64,000 bases of DNA, taken from the NCBI GenBank assembly GCA_037892935.1, contig JAYXKI010000001.1, positions 434,001 through 498,000 on the forward strand. Reading direction: 5' to 3'. Numbering within the stretch: the stretch's first letter is position 1; every line of letters starts with the position of its first letter. The position numbers were made by a program, and so were the translations under genes. The stretch comes from Phlebopus portentosus. Taxonomy: Eukaryota; Basidiomycota; Agaricomycetes; Boletales; Boletinellaceae. This document shows, piece by piece, positions 10,811 through 22,342 of the stretch. A model generated the notes under the pieces. The model had not been told where the DNA came from. It worked only from the letters and a program-made list of their open reading frames with translations, and searched no databases.

Positions 10811-12662
10811 ATGCGCCCTGGAAACGAGGACATTGACGATGAGCAGGCTGAAGAGGAAAACAAGATCATAAATGAGGTAGGCCCAACAAAACGTACTTCA
10901 TTTGAAGTCTTCTGACTGAACGCGTTTTGACAGGAATACAAAATATGGTGAGGTCAAAGTACATCTATGCAAGAGATGGCATGATTAAGAGACACTTAGG
11001 AAGAAGAACTCGCCATATCTTTATGATTTGGTGATGACCTCCGCCCTTTCCTGGCCGAGTCTAACTTGCCAGTGGTTTCCTGACAAGGAGTCGTGCGTAT
11101 GCAAGTTCATTTTATCGTGGCTTAGGCTGATTTCAGCATCGGTTAGACCTCCGGACAAGCCGTATAACATCCATCGTCTTCTCTTAGGCACCCACACCTC
11201 AGGCCAGTCCCAGGATTATCTACAAATCGCAACTGTGCACATACCCAAAAGAGACGGCCCTGGAGCTGAGCGTCTTGATCACACATCATATGATGACGAC
11301 CGGGGTGAACTTGGTGGACATAACCTTCCCGCCCAGCAGCCACGCATACAAATCATCCAACGCATCAACCACCCGGGCGAGGTGAATCGCGCGCGGTACA
11401 TGCCGCAGAATCCGGACCTCATCGCGACGAAGGCCGTTTCGGGTGAGGTTCTTGTGTGGGACCGAACCAAACACAGCAGCGATCCAGACCGTAATGGTGT
11501 TGCAAGGCCTGATATTCGGCTAGTGGGGCAGACCAAAGAGGGGTAGGTCTCGGGAAGTTTGGGATAAGAACAAAAGTACTGAGTAGACGATCAGGTTTGG
11601 ACTTGCATGGAGTCCATTGAAAAAGGGACATATCCTTGGTTCCTCCGAGGACATGACCGTTTGCCACTGGTACAAAAATTCCACTTTTCTTGGTTTCAAT
11701 TTCCCCTAATTGATGTTTCTTATTAGGGACGTAAATCAATATAGCAAAGGGAAGAACATCGAACCTCTCGTTGTTTACAGTGGACACAAATCGGTTGTTG
11801 GCGTAAGTGATTCTCTCTTTGCTTACTACTGAACATTGGACTTTACACTACTTGAAGGATGTCGACTGGCACGCACGGGAGGAGAATATATTCGCCAGCG
11901 TAGGTGACGACAAGAATCTGATGCTGTGAGAATCCTGTGCTCCTTTCACCTTTGTCGTGCTGAGACGTCGCTTAGATGGGACACTCGAGAACCGAGGCGC
12001 CCTTCAGAACAGTAGAGGCTCATGAGAAAGAGATTCTTTCTGTTGCTTGGAGCCTTGCTAACGATAACCTCATTATTACTGGCGGTGCGGACAACGTAAG
12101 TAATCTTCCTTTTCCCATTCCACCAAGTGTCCGAGCTCATCTGTCATAGGCAATCGCACTGTTCGACAGGAGAAACGACGTAAAACGTGTCCATACCTTC
12201 GAATCTCACACGGACGAGGTACTCCACCTCGCATGGTCGCCGCACCATGAAACGGTCTTCGCTTCTGCTAGCTCAGACAGGCGTATCAATATATGGGACC
12301 TCGCTCAGATTGGCGTGGAGCAGACGCCAGATGACGCCGAGGATGGACCACCAGAACTAGTATTCATGCACGGAGGTACATCTCCAACTTATCGTGATAT
12401 TTTTCATATTGATATGCCGGTAATATTAGGGCATACCTCACGGCCTGCAGACTTCTCCTGGGCACCTGGAAAGAGCGAGGAATGGCACATTGCAAGTGTA
12501 TCAGAGGACAATATCATCCAAGTTTGGCAGCCATCCCGTCGAATCTGGGCAGGGGAAGACCTGGATGTGGACTCAAAGGAACTTGAAACTGATGCAATGG
12601 AAGGGGTCGAGAGCACAGCTCAAGTCGATGGGAATGGGGTTGCAGGAAAATCAGGCGAGTAG
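10811..12662 (+). CDS. RbAp48/Msi1/Hat2-family WD40 histone chaperone subunit
   Basis: Ten exons: 10811-10876, 10934-10947 (14 nt), 11000-11092, 11147-11542, 11595-11669, 11727-11802, 11858-11925, 11976-12095, 12150-12375, 12430-12662; about 433 aa. The N-terminal helix (EYKIWKKNSPYLYDLVMT) is followed by a seven-bladed propeller with HRLLLGTHTSG, NPDLIATKAVSGEVLVWD, HTDEVLHLAWSPHHETVFAS and HTSRPADFSWAPG, the standard RbAp46/48 text. Such proteins bind histone H3-H4 in CAF-1, HAT1, Rpd3 and PRC2 complexes; sequence alone does not say whether this is Msi1 or Hat2. One base is missing in exon 8: after REPRR the frame needs CCCC where CCC stands at 12000-12002, otherwise TAG follows. With that base, all phases fit. 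Confidence 0.9.
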
Positions 12663-12865
12663 ATCGTGCTGTATTTACTCTAGGTCCATCCTTTTGGGGG
12701 ATTGCAGGCAAGTATATACCGTAATGCATTTGTACACTGCGAAGAGAGCGGAGGAGTGAAAGGCCCAGGTTTTATAGATTTCATCGTGAGAATCATCGAA
12801 GTATCGACATGAAAGGGGCAATAATCAAGTAGTGGATAAATATGATCAGGAAGGGGGAGGCGAGT

Positions 12866-13173
12866 TCATAAGAATACGAGTCTTGCAAGCTCGAAAATGA
12901 CTATGTAGATCCCATAAGACTGAGAGGCAACTCGAGAGGACTAAGGACACGCACCTCCTCCACATACAACAAATACGATTACGCCAAGTACCCATAGAGG
13001 CACAGGACTCTGCTTTGCGAGGCGCTCCTGGCGTGACGGTTTCGTTGGCTTCTTGCCTTCACGAGCGGCTTTGGCGAAGCTCGCATTTTTCTGACGCAGC
13101 TCATGCTGAGTCGGCTAGTTCAACGAAAAGTTATCAGTCTGACCTAGAACCCGTACAGAGGAGAGCGTACCAT
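12866..13173 (-). CDS. RAMP4/SERP1 (Ysy6-like) ER stress-associated membrane protein
   Basis: Three exons: 13173-13171 (the ATG alone), 13114-12955 and 12900-12866, 198 nt in all, giving 65 aa, the normal size for RAMP4. The product starts MPTQHELRQKNASFAKAA, has a basic linker (KKPTKPSRQERLAKQ), and ends with one tail-anchor helix (PLWVLGVIVFVVCGGVIFEL) and ARLVFL. RAMP4 sits in the ER membrane beside the Sec61 translocon and protects nascent membrane proteins under stress (family knowledge). The start codon lies in a good context (CCACC-ATG-G), but the intron begins straight after it, so the gene leaves no usable single ORF. It diverges from the BMT5 gene across 179 bases. Confidence 0.85.
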
Positions 13174-13352
13174 GGTGGTAGAAGTGATAGTAGTACGTGG
13201 AATTCGGACACGCTTTGGAAAGTTTGGTTTGGACGTGTCACTCGACGTGGCAGACTCATTTACCCTGGTTGCCTATTCTGGGAAGTAAATCACTCAGTCA
13301 TGATCGACACCAGATCAACGATTTCTTCTGTACTTTGTACTTTCCCTTCATC
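13174..13352. promoter_or_regulatory. divergent promoter, RAMP4 / BMT5-like, with GACGTG repeat
   Basis: The 179-base gap contains a direct repeat GACGTG-TCACTC-GACGTG (13232-13237 and 13244-13249). The second unit reads GACGTGGC, like the core of metazoan UPR elements (TGACGTGG). Since RAMP4 is an unfolded-protein-response target in animals, a stress-response role is plausible but inferred. Confidence 0.45.
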
Positions 13353-14488
13353 ATGGCGAAAAAAACGGGCCTCAAAGCAGCCCTAGCCTCCCATCAGATG
13401 CGATTACAAAAGAATGCGAAAGCTAAGGAAGCCACTCAGAAGAATCAGAAGCAAACAGTCGGTTCATCCAAAGCAAAAGCTGCTAGCATTCGGTCTGCCT
13501 CGAACTCGACATCATCAAGAAATACTCCTGGCAGTAAGGGGAAGTCAACCATACCTTTCCGACCAACAGATACTATCCTACTTATCGGAGAAGGGAACTT
13601 CTCTTTTGCTCGAGCACTTCTGTCTCATTCATCCTTGCAATATCTCCCTCCCAACAATGTGACTGCAACATCTTACGACTCAGAGGAGACCTGCTACGAC
13701 AAATATCCTGATGCGCGCCAGATTGTCGAAGATCTCAGGAGACGAGGGGTGGAAGTTCTGTTCTCCGTTGATGCAACTGCCTTGGAAAGGTGCAAGCCTT
13801 TGAAGAGACGGCGATGGGATCGAGTAGTCTGGAATTTCCCGCATGCCGGTGAGTTTCATTGGATCTACAGGCAATCGCACATTCCTTATGTCAAAGTTTT
13901 TAGGAAAAGGGATAACGGATCAAGATCGTAACATTCTCTCAAATCAGATCCTTCTTCTTAGCTTTCTGAGATCGGTCGCTTCATTCCTCGTGACCGGACC
14001 TATACCATCCGTCCATGCACCCCGAAAGAGGAAAAGAAAACTGGAAGATGAGGAATCAGATGACGATGATGATGAATGGCAGGTTCAGAACGAAGATGAC
14101 ATGTCTGAAGTCGAGGATCTTCAGGGAGAGACTCCGAATTCCGTGAATCATAATGGATGTAGGGGGACAGTTCTCATCACATTGCGAAATGTCCCGCCTT
14201 ATAGTGACTGGTATGTCCTACGTCTTCTGAGTATCGGCTTATCGTTCATTTGTGCTCACTTCAATCAGGAACCTTCCAAAACTTGCAAAGTCACCGCCTT
14301 CCTCAAGTTCATCTAGAGATAAACGAAATCCTCGCTATATCCAACTTCGATCGTTCGCATTCCGCCGTGACGATTGGCCGGGCTATGAACATCGTATGAC
14401 GAAAGGCGAGCGCGCTCATGGAGCTGGAACAACGGGGAAGGGCGGCGAGGATAGGACATGGGAGTTCTGCCTCAGAGATACAGAGTAG
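13353..14488 (+). CDS. 25S rRNA (uridine-N3)-methyltransferase, BMT5-like (DUF2431)
   Basis: Three exons, 13353-13848, 13904-14210 and 14269-14488, sum to 1023 nt (340 aa). After a lysine-rich nucleolar-type N-terminus, the SAM-binding loop reads LLIGEGNFSFARAL (about residues 76-89). It is followed by VTATSYDSEETCYDKYP, WDRVVWNFPHAGKG and ITDQDRNILSNQILLLSFL, all hallmarks of the DUF2431/Bmt5 family. An acidic patch (EDEESDDDDDEW) is inserted before the last part, and the conserved YIQLRSFAFRRDDWPGYEHR closes the fold. In yeast, Bmt5 methylates U2634 of 25S rRNA. The sequence fits Bmt5 or its close ferredoxin-fold-linked relatives. Confidence 0.88.
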
Positions 14489-14979
14489 GCCAGATCGAAG
14501 CAGATCTTAAGAACGCGGTGCACGGAAAAGGCCTTGTGTTGGAAGTAGAGCCAAGTTACAAAGAGAGCTCTGCCACATAACCTGAATCTTCATGTTCTTC
14601 GCTGATGAATACGAGAACGGCGGTTCTTCATTCGCCCTTATCGAGTCTTACTCCCAAGGCAGATGTTATGAGACCTCGGCCGGGAAATCATCGTAGGAGC
14701 GCAATCACGGATGCCAACCATTTCAAAGAAGACATAAATCAGTTATTGCTACTTCAACTTTGCGCGCGGAATGTTCGGCTGGATAAAATCAAACACCGTC
14801 CATGTTGCGCAATGGCCGAGTTACTTTGCACTATTGCGGACTTTACACGCCATCATGGGCAGACTCTTAAGGGAGTTGAACTCATCCCCTTAGGACTCTA
14901 CACCTTCCCCCCCTCCCCCCTCCAAAAAAAAAAATATCCCTTACTGTATTACAGCCTTCATTCTGTACCGACTCTTATT
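14489..14979. other. intergenic
   Basis: About 490 bases between two plus-strand genes, with a mixed C-tract/A-tract at about 14909-14934. No gene is recognised; it should hold the BMT5-like 3' UTR and the next promoter. Confidence 0.4.
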
Positions 14980-15682
14980 ATGCCGTTACATATCACGACG
15001 GGAAGTGGTTGATGCTCTCAACACTTTCGATCTAGAGCCAAGCGATCTTTCTGATTCCTGGGACAGTCTTAGGAAGAAACTCAGAGCCAAGGTATGTACA
15101 ACCCAAGGTCCTTACATATCGCATTCACAACAGATTCATGACATGTAATTCTGTGAAAAGCTAGTTAGTGAAACTGCATCCAGATAAGAATCCGTATGAC
15201 CCTACAGCACACGAAAAGTTCACGAAGGTGGTGAGGTCTTTCTCATTGTGTGGGAGGCATAATACTTACTCGACGATACATCTCCAGGCGCAGAATGACA
15301 TGGATCTATTGGAGAAAGTACATAAAGGAGAGTTAGATACTTTCTTCCATTCGAGGACGTCTCTAGCAGAGAAGGAGGCGGGGTATACAGCCCAGAATAT
15401 GAACGCACACCTGGAACACCCTGTACTTGCGCTTCCTGCTGCACTCCTTCTTATGAAGTGAGGGTACCCAGAAGCACACATCCACCAACGTCAGATACGA
15501 TCCGTCCTACGCAGTCTTCAAGCCGCCAAAAATATCGTGCTTCTACTAAACCCGCATCGGGAGACTCAAGGTATGACACCGTAACATTCGAGCCAGAAGA
15601 CTCGTCTGAAGGTGTGCGCGTCCATGAGTACAAGCAGGCCTCCGGGAGTACGCACGGTTCGCGGTATACTTCGACATTATGA
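14980..15682 (+). CDS. small HPD-motif (J-like) protein with Cys cluster, function unknown
   Basis: Three exons, 14980-15091, 15165-15230 and 15288-15682, give about 190 aa if two homopolymer errors are accepted. The product has an N-terminal helix (EVVDALNTFDLEPSDL), a J-like LVKLHPDKNPYDPTAHEKF with the HPD tripeptide, a helix AQNDMDLLEKVHKGELDTF, then HPCTCASCCTPSYEV with four or five close cysteines, and a Ser/Thr-rich tail. The frame breaks are at 15000-15002 (GGG, needs GG) and 15419-15421 (CCC, needs CCCC). The spacing around HPD is unlike a complete canonical J-domain, so an Hsp70 co-chaperone role is not assured; the cysteines suggest metal binding. I do not recognise a named family. 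Confidence 0.5.
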
Positions 15683-15819
15683 TCAATCTATTGGATGATA
15701 ATTCAGGAAAAAGCGTCAGGTGACCGTGTCCAAGAGTCCGAGTCGGCTTAAAACTAGATCCAGGTTTACTCATACGCATATACCCAAATGGCACAAGTAG
15801 CACGCAACGCACGCAACAC

Positions 15820-17216
15820 ATGTTCTCTTTCTCATCCGTAACAGTTAAAGTGGCAACTACTACAGCCAGGTCATCCCTCATCCTCCGCCATCTATCCACC
15901 ACCGCCAGAAGGATGTCGCTTCCAGACAAGATGAAAGCTATCATCATACCTAAGCACGGCGACGTCGACGTCATTGAGCTTGCAGACGTTCCGCTGCCGA
16001 CGCAGCAGCCTGGAGAGGCTCTCATCAAGGTAAGTATCAACGGATTGATATCTCGTCGCGCATATACTCAGGCCTATCCTTATGAATGGATAGGTCGGCT
16101 ATGCAGGCGTGAACTTCATCGACACCTACATGCGCAAGGGTCTGTACCCCGCGCAGTCCTTCCCCTTCCGAATCGGCCAGGAATCATCAGGCACAGTCGT
16201 CCGCCCACCAAGCGACGCGTCTGTTCTTGCCGAGGAAGAGTTCAAGAAACGCGGAATCAAAGAGGGCGCGAAGGTCATAGCCGTACGTCCCTTCAACGCA
16301 TCCATGAACTCGATATGAATGATAACGATGACCTATCACTTCGAAAATGGTAGAGATACACAGGCTCCTTCGCCGAGTACATCTCCGTGCCCTGGAAAGA
16401 CGTGCACAGTCTTCCATCCAACATCCCGCTTCGGGACGGCGCAGCAGTCATAATCCAAGGGCTCACAGCGCTCACATTCGCAACCGAAGCGCACAACATC
16501 CAAGCGGGCGAGACGATCCTCATCCACACCATCGCCGGCGGGCTCGGTCTCATCCTCGCGCAGATCGCCAAAGCGCGCGGCGCGACCGTCATAGGCACGA
16601 CCAGCACAGAGGAAAAAGCCCAATTCGCGAAGACGCACACGGGCGCGGACCATACAATCCTGTATACGAAGGAGGACACGGTGAAGAGGGTGCTGGAGAT
16701 CACGCAGGGCGAGGGTGTGCATGCGGTGTTTGATGGTGTGGGGAAGGATACGTGAGTACTGAGTGGTTTCTCATTCTGAAGAATCCTTTTTCTATGATTC
16801 TGGATGAAGGTTCGACTCCGACTTCGAGATGCTCCGCCGCAAAGGAACCCTCGTCTCCCTAGGCAATGCATCAGGGCCCGTACCGCCCTTCGCTCCGCTA
16901 AAGCTCACACCGAAGAACATCAAACTCCTCCGACCCACGTACGTCTCCTCTCCCCGCTTACCATACTCATTTCTAGAAACATTCATCTTATATATCTATA
17001 TCTTCTCACCTTTGTAGGATGGCGAACTACATCTACACTCCTTCCGAATTCAGCCACTACGTCGAGACGTTCTACTCTCTCGTCTCCTCCGGAGTGGTCA
17101 AGGTCAAGATATTCAAGGAATACGCCTTCACTGCTGAAGGAGTGAGGCAGGCCCAGATCGATATCACGGGTCATTCCACCATTGGGAAGTTGGTTGTCAA
17201 GGTTTCAGATGATTAG
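15820..17216 (+). CDS. NADPH:quinone oxidoreductase, zeta-crystallin type
   Basis: Five exons (15820-16029, 16094-16282, 16354-16751, 16810-16938, 17018-17216) sum to 1125 nt, 374 aa. The medium-chain dehydrogenase/reductase fold is clear: GVNFIDTYMRKGLYP, the quinone-reductase stretch DGAAVIIQGLTALTF, the NADPH loop AGGLGLILAQIAKARGATV, and a C-terminal IGKLVVKV. No zinc-binding cysteines are present, as expected for the zeta-crystallin branch (yeast Zta1). The first 40 residues (MFSFSSVTVKVATTTARSS then RHLSTTARR) look like a mitochondrial presequence; an inner Met (MSLPDKMKAI) could give a cytosolic form. Reaction: one-electron reduction of quinones with NADPH. Confidence 0.9.
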
Positions 17217-17469
17217 ATGCTGAGTGAACTGAGTCGGAGGTATGAAAGTCGAAGAGACGCCACCGTTTGGAATAGGTTGTGCGCTCATCAGCTAAAGAAA
17301 AGTGATATTATAAGCTTTGGCATTTGTAAAATACATTTTTCTTCAACAAAGATATGTATAAGAGACAGGAAGCCGCAGAAAGGGGAAATTCCATGATTTT
17401 TCGATAACACGGAAGCAGCAGGAAATCCGTAGTGGAAAGACTGAAAGAATGTACCATACAACATCCAAA
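17217..17469. other. convergent 3' flanks
   Basis: A gap of 253 bases between the quinone oxidoreductase (+) and ING (-) genes; only 3' UTR sequence is expected and nothing else is seen. Confidence 0.4.
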
Positions 17470-19040
17470 TTATGACCCATTTGCCCTCCCATTTGGCCTT
17501 CCACCGCCCGAGCGCTTCTTTCGGGGATTCCGAGGGTTCTTCCGCTGAGACGCGCATTCATCACAGTACCAGACGCCCTTTGGCGCCTCTTTAAGCCCCA
17601 CACAGCTCAAGTGGAACTACACGATCAATCATTTGATCAGTACGAACATCCATGCACGAAAGGAACGCATACGTACCCATTCACGTCTACAGCCCGGCTC
17701 ATCACACCCAATCATCTCTCCATAGCTCCCATTATCGCAGAAACAATAAATCTTGCCGTCGTCTGCTTCGCCGTCCACTTCTGTCACCCCGTCCACCCCT
17801 GCTGCAGCACCATCTGCGGCCAAGGACTCTGTTGCAGCAGCTTCTCCGGGTGCAGGTGAACCTTCTAGGGCAGAAGCGAGGTTGGTTGTTAGTGATGATT
17901 GGGTCGAAGCGCGTGCTTTGGAGGTACTGGGCGCCTGGAGGTCGCGCCCGTTCTCGTTTGGCCAGTGGTCCTTATCTCGCTTTCCTGGCAGAAATGATAA
18001 GAAATTGTAAATAATAGTCCAAGAAGGGCCGCACGAACCGTTGTCAAAGACATCGCCCAATGAAGGATGCGACGTCGACGTCGACGGCGCCAAGTGCTGG
18101 TTGTCCTTCCGCGATAGGACGGACTCGAGCAACGAGCCTTCGCCGTGAGCAGCGCCATTTTGGTTATTCGCGCGACGCTTGTTGGAAGAGGTGTTGTGCG
18201 GGTTCCGGTGGGAGGTGGTGCCTGATGAACGCTGGTTGGCAACTGCATTGCTCGCCGCGTTTGCCGGCGGGTGCTGGGCGAGGGAGGCGACGGACTCTGG
18301 CGGGGAGGGGTGCCTCTCGACTCTGAGTAGCAAAGTTTAATGTAAATACGGGGCGAAAATTTGCTCGAGACTCACTTTTTGGTGCGTGGTCCGCGCGGCC
18401 TTGATGGTCCCGCACTCTCCCCAGGCTTCTCCTTACGCGGCGACTTGGAAGCGGTCCCGTAATCAGCATCTTCGTCCTGTACAACCTTTCTCTTCTTCGG
18501 GCTAGGATCGTTGAGGCCAAGCCAAATTGTACCAGCTACGGGTGCCCTCCTCCTGCGACCCGTCTCGAAGGTATGGGGCGGCATGTACGCGCGATGGGAG
18601 ACATGAGGGTATCGAGTCTTCGGGACGAGCATCGCAGGCTCGAATTCCGGGAGATGCATCGCCAGCGCTGTGAGGTGATCTTTCTGCGAATGCAAGCTAT
18701 CCGCTGCCTGCGTCGCGATGCGAATCTTATCATCCGCACCGGGACGTATTTTGCTGGCCTCCTCAGCGATCTCACCGAGCAGCCAGAGGCGCTGCTCGCT
18801 CGATGCCGAGCGGTCCTCAATCATCTCTATGAGCTTGTATATCTTGCTCACCACAGAGGCAACTGTGGAAGTGAGCACCGCGTCGAGCTCGCGGAGGTCG
18901 GCGAAGATACGTGAGAGGTCGATGGGCATAGCGTCGAGCGTATGAGCGTACTCCGAGAGGAGCTCGAGGGAGTAGGACGTTGATGCTCTCTGTGCTGGTA
19001 GCGGTCTTGCAGGCGCCAGTGGGCGCGGTGGTGGAGCCAT
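17470..19040 (-). CDS. ING-family PHD finger protein
   Basis: Four exons (19040-18376, 18322-18039, 17984-17677, 17616-17470) sum to 1404 nt, 467 aa. An N-terminal ING helical domain spans about residues 18-135 (YSLELLSEYAHTLDAMPIDL, then LWLLGEIAEEASKIRPGAD). A long Ser/Ala-rich linker with basic patches (PKKRKVV, NKRRANN) follows. The C-terminal PHD finger is C4HC3: CFCDNGSYGEMIGCDEPGC, REWFHLSCVGL, VWYCDEC, ending in a Lys/Arg tail. ING proteins read H3K4me3 and target histone acetyltransferase or deacetylase complexes. The 54-nt intron at 18038-17985 keeps the frame open if retained. The start at 19040 is preferred over upstream in-frame Mets because it begins the Pro-rich MAPPPRPLAP leader just before the ING helices. 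Confidence 0.9.
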
Positions 19041-19323
19041 GGCGGGTGTCGACGAGCTCAACCTGACCTGCTCTGGACCGACTGTGGTGAAGTGAACAAA
19101 GGCAGGGCCAGAAGTTGCGGCACAGAGGCGCTTGAAACGGGAATCGCCGGCCCGGCGGGGACAAGCTTGTTTATACTTGTTTGTACATTCCATATAGTAG
19201 CACCGACGGCCCTATTTGACGGGACGAATATCGTTGGTAATCGACTCAGGCCACACAGTCACTACTTCACCATGATCACTTCGCCCCTTACCAGCATCTT
19301 GCTTTCGACCCCCATCTCCCGGG
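19041..19323. promoter_or_regulatory. divergent promoter, ING / F-box gene
   Basis: A 283-base gap between oppositely oriented start codons; likely a shared promoter. No specific element is claimed. Confidence 0.35.
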
Positions 19324-21034
19324 ATGGATGAAAAAACAGTAGTAGACAACTCGTCTCTTGACGTTCTTACAGCTGCCTTAGACAGACTTCAAATTGGATG
19401 CCGGCTTGACTCTCAGAATCTGTGGCTAGGCAAGACGCCAGAGCAGTACGTTCCTTTCAGCTACGACGTGGCATCATTTTGAATTTAGTAACAACCAGAT
19501 TATGCCGAGTCACCCCTGACTCGGACGTCGAGCAGACCGCCACATCCCTCCTTGATACTATTCAGCAGCTCAAGCGTGTCAGTCAACTTCTAGATGCTCT
19601 ATCAAACTCTGCAAAAGCTTTCATCTCCGCCTTACGAGAAAAATCGACACCCATAATATTTCAACATGGAATAACGTCGCTTCCAGATGAAGTTCTTACG
19701 AAAATCTACGAATATATCAAAGATCACTACGACCCGGTCCCTGCAATGGACGAAAACGGGGCGAACCGTAAATATAGCCGGTCCAACAAGTATAATGTCT
19801 GCCAAAGAATCAGACATCTGGCCAAATCATCTCCTACTCTCTGGACAACCCTTCACTCCAGGATGCACCGTGAAGAGTTCAAGATGTACCTTAAGAGAAG
19901 CAAGAACGCACATCTCTCCATTATTTTCCGGTCGCCCTGCCCCGATCGGACATTCTACAAGTTCCTTTCGGATATATTGCCACATAATCAACGCTGGAAA
20001 GAGGTCACCATCGAGTGCGCATCAGACGTCCCTTTTGCATGGGAGAGCCTTAATGCACGGTCGATGCAAATACCCGAATTGCAAAAACTCGACCTCCCGG
20101 CGCTGACGAGTCTAACTGTGCGCTCCGAAGGCTCGCGCAGTTCTGACTCACACACGCTCGACCTTTTCGAAGATTTCTTCTCTCATTGGAAAGTGCCTAA
20201 CTTGCGTCATTTGAGTCTATATTCTGTCATGCCAAGTCGGATCCATCAGTACGGGAATGCTGTCACGTCCTTGACGTTCAACTTCAGCGATATGGACGTT
20301 GTACTCCAGTATTTCTTCTCTTTCCTCGCTACGCTTCCAAATCTGAGGGAATTCACACTCGAAGGCGTGCTCCCAACGAATGCGCTTCAAGAAACATTCC
20401 AACACAGCGCGTCCTTCCCCCACCTCACCTTTCTTGCCTTGCGGAAATGCGACAACGAAACATTGCGATTCATCCTGCAGACATTCGACATGCCCAAAGT
20501 CTCCAAGCTGGTACTCGACATGGATATTTCCAATTACGCGACGATGGACTTGTCGTTCCTTCCGATTATGTACAGGTACACCTCCTTCATCTCCCAAATC
20601 AAATTCCTCGACCTCTCGCTCGACCGGTCAAGCTCGCACGTGCATCCACACGGGACGCTCGACCACCTCCTCATGAACTTCAATTCCCTCGAACACTTCT
20701 CCCTCTCATCCACCCCCACTCGCCCCTTCCTACCTACGGGGAAAACACTCGAAGCGCTGATGTTTTTCACTGTCAAAAGTGGGGGCTGAAGACGATCAGA
20801 GTCAGGGATTGTTCGGACTTGTCGGCCACGCTGCCGAGGATCATGTATTACCTTGCTCGGCGGAGGACACCTGCTCCTGAAGGTGGCTCCTGTTCGATAC
20901 CGGCGAAGGAAGGCGAAACTGAAGAGAACAGGTTCGAAAGCTTAGAGATCGTTGGAAGGACCAGCTTTATCGAAGGAGATTTTGCTTTCATCCCGAAGGA
21001 GAAGATCGTTTGGGTCCCGGACGACCCCTTGTGA
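19324..21034 (+). CDS. F-box protein with leucine-rich region
   Basis: Exon 1 is 19324-19445 and exon 2 is 19499-21034, with a 53-nt intron. The product, about 552 aa, has an N-terminal helix, an F-box (GITSLPDEVLTKIYEYI, about residues 105-121), then leucine-rich repeats such as VPNLRHLSLYS, TLPNLREFTLEGV and KFLDLSL, the common basidiomycete F-box layout. A single frame break sits at the G run 20781-20785: as written, the frame stops at 20787-20789 after VKSGG, but one more G continues it (LKTIRVRDCSDL ... ENRFESLEIVGR) to a stop at 21034. SCF substrate adaptor is the family role; the target is unknown. Confidence 0.8.
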
Positions 21035-21756
21035 CTCTAGACTTCATGTCATAGATGCACTTATCCATACGCACGCAGTAGTAGCAGATGTACACTCAGA
21101 CCAGGCTTTCAAAGTAATTCCGTCGATAGTCGACCGTTCAGTACTTACGATACTCAGACACACAACAGTAGTATTAATGCAAGATCATGTTGAGAACCGC
21201 GTCGATACAAAGGATGATCTAAATACAATGGAAACCAGGGCCAGAGGAATCTATATGCTACAGGAGAGAGATCAAAGATCAGGTATCAATACAGTCGACT
21301 CAACTGATTTGGGGGGAAAAGAAGTGAGCTTCTGAGAAGGATGATGCAACGTGTCCAGAGTGTATGTGTGTTGTGTAAGAAATGGATAGGCGAATAGGAC
21401 GAATGATACATGAAAAAAAAAAAAAAGCGATTGGAGTAGCGAATAGCGACCGAGCGCCTGTAACAAGAATTGAGATTGATATTGAGATGCGTGTAAAAAT
21501 AAAAGATGGGTGTAGAAATAGACATGGCGGAGATGGAGAAGTGAATAGAAGATAGCGAATAGCGAACAGCAAATGAATCCGTGTACGTATTGCGGATATA
21601 TGTGCAGATCGAATGGCGATAGGACGGTCAACGGCGTCGTGTTCGATTGGCTCCTCATCCCACATCCCATTCATTAACGGTTCTGGCTTAGCTGGTAAGC
21701 ACAGTGTTTTCGGATGCGTGATGCGCGAGTTGCTCTATCGGGCCAGTGAGGGGCCA
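21035..21756. other. intergenic, purine-rich with A13 tract
   Basis: Over 700 bases without a convincing gene. There is an A tract at about 21414-21426 and purine-rich sequence over 21360-21600. The minus-strand open frames here (for example 21272-21670) are low-complexity Phe/Leu/Ser/His products and are judged spurious. Confidence 0.4.
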
Positions 21757-22342
21757 TCACTTCCAAAGCTTCCTCAGACTCGCCATCGAGCTCCTCTTGC
21801 TCACCCTCTCTCCCTGCCCGAGTCCACTCGAGTTACTCGAAGAACCAGAATACATCCGGAACTGCGCGTACATATTGTACGAATCGCGCGGGGACTGCTG
21901 CTGCATCGCTGCAAAGGAGAGCGCGGAGGCTGGGGAGGGGCAAATTCCGAAGCTCGCGTTGCTCGGCGTCGTTGGGTGGTGAGCCATCGCGGATTGAGAT
22001 GAGGGGGCGCGGTGCGGATGATAGTATGGACTTGAGCTGAGGAACAATGGGTACTAGCAGGCCGACGAGCTATTTTATGCTGCGTCTGACTCCAGTGCAA
22101 GCGCCTAACTCGATTGACGACACGGCACAGCCTACTCGGGACACGAATTCGACGCGTTCAGGCGGGGTGCCGCAGACAAAGAATAGAGTGGTTTTGATAG
22201 GAGCTCGTTCGACGGGGAGGCGGAGAGGTTGTCGTTGGCAAGCGAGTTCGTTAAGCGCCCGAGGACGAGTATGACTCAAGGTCCGTGTTAGTTCTGAAGT
22301 CGAAGGCGGAGCAAGCGACGGGTATGCTGAGGCCCATCCCAT
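21757..22342 (-). other. possible Ser-rich small protein gene, unproven
   Basis: A minus-strand frame at 22047-21757 reads SSPYYHPHRAPSSQSAM ... SSNSSGLGQGERVSKRSSM, with composition like a real disordered fungal protein tail. Upstream frames (SYSSSGALTNSLANDN-like, 22327-22090) have similar composition but are not joined without a one-base shift. No family was recognised. It may be a small gene, a broken gene, or chance. Confidence 0.3.

Noticed and set aside
15168..15682. Calling the HPD protein DPH4
   Set aside because: Dph4 has a complete J-domain and a CSL-type zinc finger; neither the spacing nor the CSL signature is present.
21272..21674. Minus-strand frames with runs of Phe, Leu and His
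   Set aside because: Low-complexity translation of purine-rich plus-strand DNA; no splice sites or family motifs, overlapping frames equally open.
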